From contig JASHTZ010000706.1 of the NCBI GenBank assembly GCA_030040295.1, forward strand, positions 1 to 5,085: a stretch of DNA of 5,085 nt, read 5' to 3'. Positions 1-5,085 of this stretch are shown here, piece after piece. A program made the position numbers and the translations under genes. The stretch's first letter is position 1; the number at the start of each line of letters is the position of its first letter. The stretch is from Terriglobia bacterium (lineage in GTDB: Bacteria > Acidobacteriota > Terriglobia > UBA7540). The notes under the pieces were generated by a model. That model was not told the origin of the DNA. It saw only the letters and a list, made by a program, of their open reading frames with translations, and did not search any database.

Positions 1-2584
<2,584 letters not shown>

Positions 2585-2624
2585 GGTCTATAGATTATTT
2601 CCCGCCCGAAACCGTAACCCTTCT

Positions 2625-2653
2625 ATTGTAAAGCCCAGTGCGGGAGTTTACAA
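2625..2653 (-). promoter_or_regulatory. Candidate sigma-70-type promoter for secA
   Basis: On the minus strand a -35-like TTGTAA (2653-2648, 4 of 6 consensus) and a -10 TACAAT (2630-2625, 5 of 6) are separated by exactly 17 bases. Transcription would start near 2618, giving a leader of about 34 bases before the secA ATG. The -35 contains the TAA stop (2650-2648) of the RHH gene upstream. The leader has a GGGCGGGAA stretch but no well-placed Shine-Dalgarno. The call rests only on consensus match and position. Confidence 0.6.
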
Positions 2654-2845
2654 CCAGCGCGGGTCATCAGGATGCGCTTCGTAGCCTGCCCGGTCGCGGG
2701 CTTCGAGCTCCCGAATGGCTCGATTCTTCAAATACACACGTAAAGCCTTCCTGATAAGCGCCGAACGGCTTACATGAGCGCACTTAGCCGCTTCCGCGGT
2801 GGCACGAAGCAAAGCGGAGCTTAGTACAACCCGGATGGTTTGCAT
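2648..2845 (-). CDS. Solitary ribbon-helix-helix (CopG/MazE-like) protein
   Basis: Small DNA-binding protein of 65 residues, read as a ribbon-helix-helix fold: beta strand 2-8 (QTIRVVL), helix A about 9-23, turn, then helix B 26-41 beginning SRSALIRKALR, the typical second-helix signature. The tail LEARDRAGYEAHPDDP (47-62) resembles antitoxins of MazEF-like pairs, where GYE-x-x-P is followed by a longer acidic and aromatic toxin-binding segment; here the protein stops three residues later. No toxin gene follows, since secA begins 63 bases downstream, and the upstream neighbour is an oxidase. It may be a relic antitoxin or a stand-alone regulator. The ATG is the only plausible start because an in-frame TGA lies ten codons upstream. 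The ribosome site is weak (a G-run about 13 to 17 bases ahead), and I found no convincing promoter in the 78 bases to the oxidase stop, so read-through from the oxidase is possible. Confidence 0.8.
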   Translation of the reverse strand: MQTIRVVLSSALLRATAEAAKCAHVSRSALIRKALRVYLKNRAIRELEARDRAGYEAHPDDPRWL

Positions 2846-2923
2846 GCTGTGGAGTCTACCCCCATATCCGATTCAACATTCAGTATTCGTCCGCCCATAG
2901 GCTACTCCCACCAGGTTTCTCCT

Positions 2924-4084
2924 CTAGAGTACGGCGCTTTCATGGATCATGCGGCCTTCGGCGAAGCGCGCGAGGTTGAGGGCTGTGGCGTCGATTAAAT
3001 CGGTTTGGCCGCGCAGAATCAAATCGGCCATCACTTTTCCGGTGGCAGGGGAATGCATTACGCCGTGGCCGCTGAAGCCGTTGGCGAGATAGAAGCCGGG
3101 GACTTCGGGCACGGGGCCGAGGATGGGGTAATGGTCGGGCGTCATTTCGTAGAGGCCGGCCCAGGCGCGCTTGGGATTCACCTCGAGGGCCTCGAAGCAG
3201 GGAACGCGGTCGACGGCGCGCATCAGAATCTTCTCGATGAAGGCGGGGTCGAATTGGGTTTTGAATCCGGGAGTCTCCTCCGGATCGTTCCAGGCGAGCA
3301 GGACTCCCAGGCCCTCGGGGCGGAAGTGAAAGCCCGTGGCCATATCGATGGTCATGGGGGCTTCGCGCGCGATCAGCGGGAACGGTTCGGTGGGAACCAG
3401 CATGCGGCGCAAGGGCCGGACGGGCAAATCCACTCCTGCAAGCGCGGCAACCTGGGCCGCCCAAGCTCCCGCGGTGTTCACCACCTTGCGCGTGGAGATG
3501 GTTCCGCGCGCGGTTTCAACCCCGGTGATGCCCTGCGAGTCCTTCAGAATTCCTGTTACCTCCACCCCTTTCCATAAACGCGCGCCCTTCTCCGTAGCGC
3601 GCTGCATGAAGCCGTTCATCACGCTGTACGGGTCTACAAATCCGTCCGTGGAGCTGAAACTTCCCCCCAGGATGTCATCCGAGCGCAGGTGCGGCATGCG
3701 GCGGAGAACCTCGGCGGGGGAGAGCAATTCCACCGTCGTCACGCCGCAGGCGCGCTGCAATTGGAAATTCGCGCGCAAATATTCCATGTGCTTTCCGGTC
3801 GTGGCTACGAACAGATAGCCTTGCGGGCGATATCCACCGGGGCAGCCGGTGGCCTGTTCGAAGCGGGCGAAGAAATCGAGGGCGTAAAGCGACAGGCGAA
3901 TGTTGATCTTCGTGGAAAACTGCGCTCGCACGCCCCCCATGCTCTTTCCGGTGGAGCCTCGGCCCAAGTGCGCCTCGCGTTCGAGCACCAGGACGTCCGT
4001 GCATCCGGCTTCGGCAAGGTGATAGGCGATGCTTGCGCCCACAATGCCGCCGCCGATCATCACGACTTCGGCTGTCTCCGCCAC
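2924..4084 (-). CDS. FAD-dependent oxidoreductase, DAO family (amino-acid/amine oxidase-like)
   Basis: A 386-residue soluble flavoenzyme related to sarcosine oxidase, glycine oxidase and D-amino-acid dehydrogenases, which oxidise a C-N bond of an amino acid or amine. The N-terminal Rossmann fold has GGGIVG (11-16) for FAD and E35 at the end of the second strand (VLVLE), where the ribose is normally bound. The GSTGKSMGGVRAQFS segment (43-57) is the flavin-contact region; the C-terminus carries YEMTPDHYPILG (312-323) and GFSGHGV (336-342), both family hallmarks. Where monomeric sarcosine oxidase has the covalent flavin cysteine (before the MY..TPD segment), this protein appears to have G310, suggesting non-covalent FAD. 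Length is normal, with no signal peptide or membrane segment. The GTG start is favoured by GGAGGG six bases upstream (4096-4091). The substrate cannot be told: no transporter, aminotransferase or glycine-cleavage gene is adjacent. The family is certain, the exact reaction is not. Confidence 0.93.
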   Translation of the reverse strand: MAETAEVVMIGGGIVGASIAYHLAEAGCTDVLVLEREAHLGRGSTGKSMGGVRAQFSTKINIRLSLYALDFFARFEQATGCPGGYRPQGYLFVATTGKHMEYLRANFQLQRACGVTTVELLSPAEVLRRMPHLRSDDILGGSFSSTDGFVDPYSVMNGFMQRATEKGARLWKGVEVTGILKDSQGITGVETARGTISTRKVVNTAGAWAAQVAALAGVDLPVRPLRRMLVPTEPFPLIAREAPMTIDMATGFHFRPEGLGVLLAWNDPEETPGFKTQFDPAFIEKILMRAVDRVPCFEALEVNPKRAWAGLYEMTPDHYPILGPVPEVPGFYLANGFSGHGVMHSPATGKVMADLILRGQTDLIDATALNLARFAEGRMIHESAVL

Positions 4085-4090
4085 CGCGGT

Positions 4091-4096
4091 CCCTCC
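4091..4096 (-). promoter_or_regulatory. Shine-Dalgarno of the oxidase gene
   Basis: GGAGGG on the minus strand, six bases before the GTG at 4084. It decides the start: no ATG in frame lies nearby upstream, and the protein begins only a few residues before the FAD-binding strand, as expected for the family. Confidence 0.8.
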
Positions 4097-4120
4097 GATT
4101 TTCGCGCTCGATGCTTCCTC

Positions 4121-4149
4121 AGATTACGCAGAATGCCAGGGCATGGCAA
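4121..4149 (-). promoter_or_regulatory. Candidate promoter and overlapping dyad for the oxidase
   Basis: On the minus strand TTGCCA (4149-4144, 5 of 6 to the -35 consensus) is followed after 17 bases by TAATCT (4126-4121, a weak -10 that keeps the first TA and final T). Transcription would begin near 4114, about 30 bases before the GTG start. The dyad TGCCA-N5-TGGCA (4134-4148) covers most of the -35 and part of the spacer, a position where a repressor or activator could act. Consensus match only; the -10 is poor. Confidence 0.38.
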
Positions 4150-4150
4150 G

Positions 4151-4180
4151 GCGGGCGCCTAGGCAGGGCTGCCCCTACCT
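4151..4180. repeat. GC-rich palindromic intergenic patch
   Basis: This stretch holds the hairpin GGCAG-GG-CTGCC (4162-4173) preceded by the self-complementary GGCGCC (4154-4159) and the near-palindrome CCTAGG (4158-4163). Read on the minus strand it gives GGTAGGGGCAGCCCTGCC, a composition like the dispersed GC-rich intergenic repeats seen in some Acidobacteriota and related genomes. It lies between two divergent genes, so it is not an obvious terminator. Whether it is really a repeat copy cannot be judged from one occurrence. Confidence 0.35.
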
Positions 4181-4206
4181 ATAAGTCCGCCCCCGCACAC
4201 GAAGAG

Positions 4207-4235
4207 TTGATTTGAGTTCTGAAAGTAGCTACAAT
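4207..4235 (+). promoter_or_regulatory. Promoter of the antitoxin-toxin operon
   Basis: TTGATT (4207-4212, 4 of 6) and TACAAT (4230-4235, 5 of 6) are spaced by 17 bases. Transcription would start near 4242, leaving a leader of about 15 bases that carries the ribosome site of the antitoxin gene. The -10 element lies inside the twin palindromes of the operator, so a bound antitoxin would block RNA polymerase. Confidence 0.65.
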
Positions 4236-4242
4236 AGCTACA
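4225..4242 (+). promoter_or_regulatory. Operator of the antitoxin-toxin operon (two TAGCTA palindromes)
   Basis: Two copies of the self-complementary hexamer TAGCTA (4226-4231 and 4235-4240) lie nine bases apart as a direct repeat of TAGCTACA; together they form the dyad GTAGCT-ACAAT-AGCTAC (4225-4241). Paired short palindromes over the -10 are the usual operator layout of Phd/YefM antitoxins (YefM of E. coli uses TGTACA). That the antitoxin encoded directly downstream binds here is inferred from position and symmetry. Confidence 0.65.
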
Positions 4243-4244
4243 TC

Positions 4245-4250
4245 AAGGAG
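4245..4250 (+). promoter_or_regulatory. Shine-Dalgarno of the antitoxin gene
   Basis: AAGGAG six bases before the ATG at 4257. It fixes the start of the antitoxin and excludes the longer in-frame reading that begins at a TTG in the promoter. Confidence 0.85.
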
Positions 4251-4256
4251 ATAACC

Positions 4257-4538
4257 ATGATCTATGTGGGCGTTCGTCAACTCAAGAACAATTTGACGCG
4301 TTACCTGCGGCGGGTGGGAGAGGGTCAGACCATACTCGTGAACAACCGCAAGCGTCCGGTGGCGATCCTGAAAAGGCCTGACAGGGACGCCGCGCTCACT
4401 CGAGAGGAAAGGCTGGCCGCCTTGGTTGCCGAGGGAAAAATCCAGCCGGCTTCCCTTCATGGGCCCTTCGGGGTTTTCAAGCCGGTTGCGGTGAAAGGCA
4501 AGCCCGCATCGAGAATCATTCTTAAGGATCGCCGGTGA
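4257..4538 (+). CDS. Antitoxin, Phd/YefM family (VapB partner of the PIN toxin)
   Basis: A 93-residue antitoxin expected to repress its own operon through its N-terminus and to neutralise the downstream PIN ribonuclease through its C-terminus. The N-terminal fold is typical of Phd/YefM: VGVRQLKNNLTRYLRRV (4-20), then GEGQTILVNNRKRPVAIL (21-38). A charged linker helix (REERLAALVAEGKI, about 49-62) leads to a tail with GKPASRIILKDRR (81-93), the kind of segment that wraps around PIN toxins. The ATG at 4257 is preferred over the upstream in-frame TTG at 4212 because AAGGAG (4245-4250) sits six bases ahead of it, while the TTG lies within the promoter. The stop overlaps the toxin start as GTGA, so toxin translation is probably coupled. 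Family certain, pairing very likely, target unknown. Confidence 0.93.
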   Translation: MIYVGVRQLKNNLTRYLRRVGEGQTILVNNRKRPVAILKRPDRDAALTREERLAALVAEGKIQPASLHGPFGVFKPVAVKGKPASRIILKDRR

Positions 4539-4972
4539 TTTTCCTCGACGCCAGTGCTGCCGCGAAACGATATTTTCTTGAGAATGGCTCGAACCGTGTA
4601 AACGCGCTCCTGAGCGGGCACGATGAGATTTTCTCTCTCGTCCTTCTTCAGTGCGAGCTTGTCTCTACGCTGAATCGAAAGCGTCGCCAGCGCGCCGTAC
4701 CGCCGGCAGTTTACACGCGTATTAAGAAGCAGATGGGCGACGATGCGGGAAAAATGCAAACCGTCCCCATCAACGCCGAGTTGATCGAAAAGTCGTTGAA
4801 AGTGTTGGACGCATACCCGCTCAAGGCTCTCGATTCCCTCTATCTCGCCGGCGCATTGTATTTACAACAAGCCTTGAAGTCGCCCGTCCTTTTCGTAGCC
4901 GCCGATCACCAACTCCTCCGCGCCGCTCAATCGGAGGGTTTGCGAGTTCTCAATCCCGAGGGCAGAGCGTGA
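4535..4972 (+). CDS. VapC-type PIN-domain toxin (ribonuclease)
   Basis: A 145-residue PIN-domain protein, predicted to be a magnesium-dependent endoribonuclease that cuts RNA (often tRNA or rRNA in this family) when free of its antitoxin. The acidic active-site set is complete: D5 in FLDASA, E41 in QCELVSTLNR, D100 in LKALDSLYLAGAL and D124 in VAADHQLLRAA. Length is within the family's usual range of about 125-150 residues. The GTG start overlaps the antitoxin stop (GTGA), and no separate Shine-Dalgarno of strength is seen, which fits translational coupling and keeps toxin below antitoxin. It ends with TGA at 4970-4972 and no clear hairpin terminator follows. With all four acids present it is probably active. 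The RNA target cannot be read from sequence. Confidence 0.93.
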   Translation: MIFLDASAAAKRYFLENGSNRVNALLSGHDEIFSLVLLQCELVSTLNRKRRQRAVPPAVYTRIKKQMGDDAGKMQTVPINAELIEKSLKVLDAYPLKALDSLYLAGALYLQQALKSPVLFVAADHQLLRAAQSEGLRVLNPEGRA

Positions 4973-5081
4973 AGGCTGCTTCTTGCATCCTTGCGCGCAT
5001 CACGTCAGAATAGGGCGATTCTAATTCCAAGAGCCGATTGGCCTCTAACAACGGACTACTGTCCACAAACAAGGAGAGCTT
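4973..5081 (+). other. Intergenic leader before the next gene
   Basis: No gene or clear terminator is seen. A weak promoter-like pair, TTGCAT (4983-4988) and CAGAAT (5006-5011) with a 17-base spacer, could serve the gene that starts at 5082, but it matches consensus at only 3 and 4 of 6 positions. GAGCC-GATT-GGCCTC (5031-5045) can fold into a short imperfect hairpin without a T-run. Confidence 0.3.
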
Positions 5082-5085
5082 ATGA
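5082..5085 (+). CDS. Start of a further gene (only the start codon in window)
   Basis: AAGGAG (5071-5076) followed after five bases by ATG (5082-5084) is a textbook ribosome site and start codon, so a plus-strand gene very likely begins here. Only one codon and one base are present, so nothing can be said of the product. Confidence 0.6.

Noticed and set aside
2821..2898. A 25-codon minus-strand ORF between the oxidase and the RHH gene
   Set aside because: It overlaps the start of the RHH gene in another frame, has no good ribosome site and no recognisable sequence.
2922..2929. CTCTAGAG palindrome at the oxidase stop codon as a terminator
   Set aside because: An eight-base palindrome has no loop and no following T-run, so it would not form a terminator hairpin; most likely chance.
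3005..3818. Overlapping plus-strand open frames (3005-3577 and 3336-3818) opposite the oxidase
   Set aside because: They are antisense to a clear FAD oxidase, their products show no domain, and they arise from codon bias in the real gene.
4212..4256. A longer antitoxin starting at the TTG at 4212
   Set aside because: This start lies in the promoter and the extra residues would be encoded by the operator. The ATG at 4257 has an AAGGAG at ideal spacing and matches the family's N-terminus.
4457..4759. A minus-strand open frame across the antitoxin-toxin junction
   Set aside because: It is antisense to two well-supported genes and has no recognisable product or ribosome site.

Overview
The window looks like chromosomal DNA from a fairly GC-rich (estimated near 60 %) Gram-negative-type bacterium. 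An Acidobacteriota-like origin is my best guess, from the style of the SecA protein, the Phd/VapC module and the GC-rich intergenic palindromes. This is an impression, not a proof, and no rRNA or other strong lineage marker is present.

Layout. The left half (1-2584, minus strand) is secA, the ATPase motor of the Sec export pathway. Its N-terminal 861 codons are in frame and uninterrupted, and the C-terminus lies beyond the left edge. Just upstream, on the same strand, is a 65-residue ribbon-helix-helix (CopG/MazE-like) protein (2648-2845) with no toxin partner. Its stop codon overlaps the -35 element of a good candidate secA promoter. Further upstream is a 386-residue FAD-dependent amino-acid/amine oxidase of the DAO family (2924-4084, minus, GTG start with a strong Shine-Dalgarno). 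A 172-base divergent intergenic region (4085-4256) holds candidate promoters for both sides, a dyad over the oxidase promoter, a GC-rich palindromic patch and a twin-palindrome operator. On the plus strand follow a Phd/YefM-type antitoxin (4257-4538) and a VapC-type PIN-domain toxin (4535-4972), overlapping by GTGA. The window ends on a Shine-Dalgarno and the ATG of another plus-strand gene (5082 onward).

How the parts work together. The antitoxin/toxin pair is a self-contained, probably autoregulated module: two TAGCTA palindromes nine bases apart sit on the -10 element, the expected arrangement for Phd-type autorepression. The oxidase, the solitary RHH protein and secA share a strand but no evident pathway. 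I see no sign of a complete new multi-gene system. The most unusual item is in secA: about 136 extra residues (460-595) inside the second motor domain, between two otherwise conserved motifs, plus an enlarged variable subdomain (about residues 638-707). The frame is open through both, so they appear to be genuine protein insertions rather than damage.
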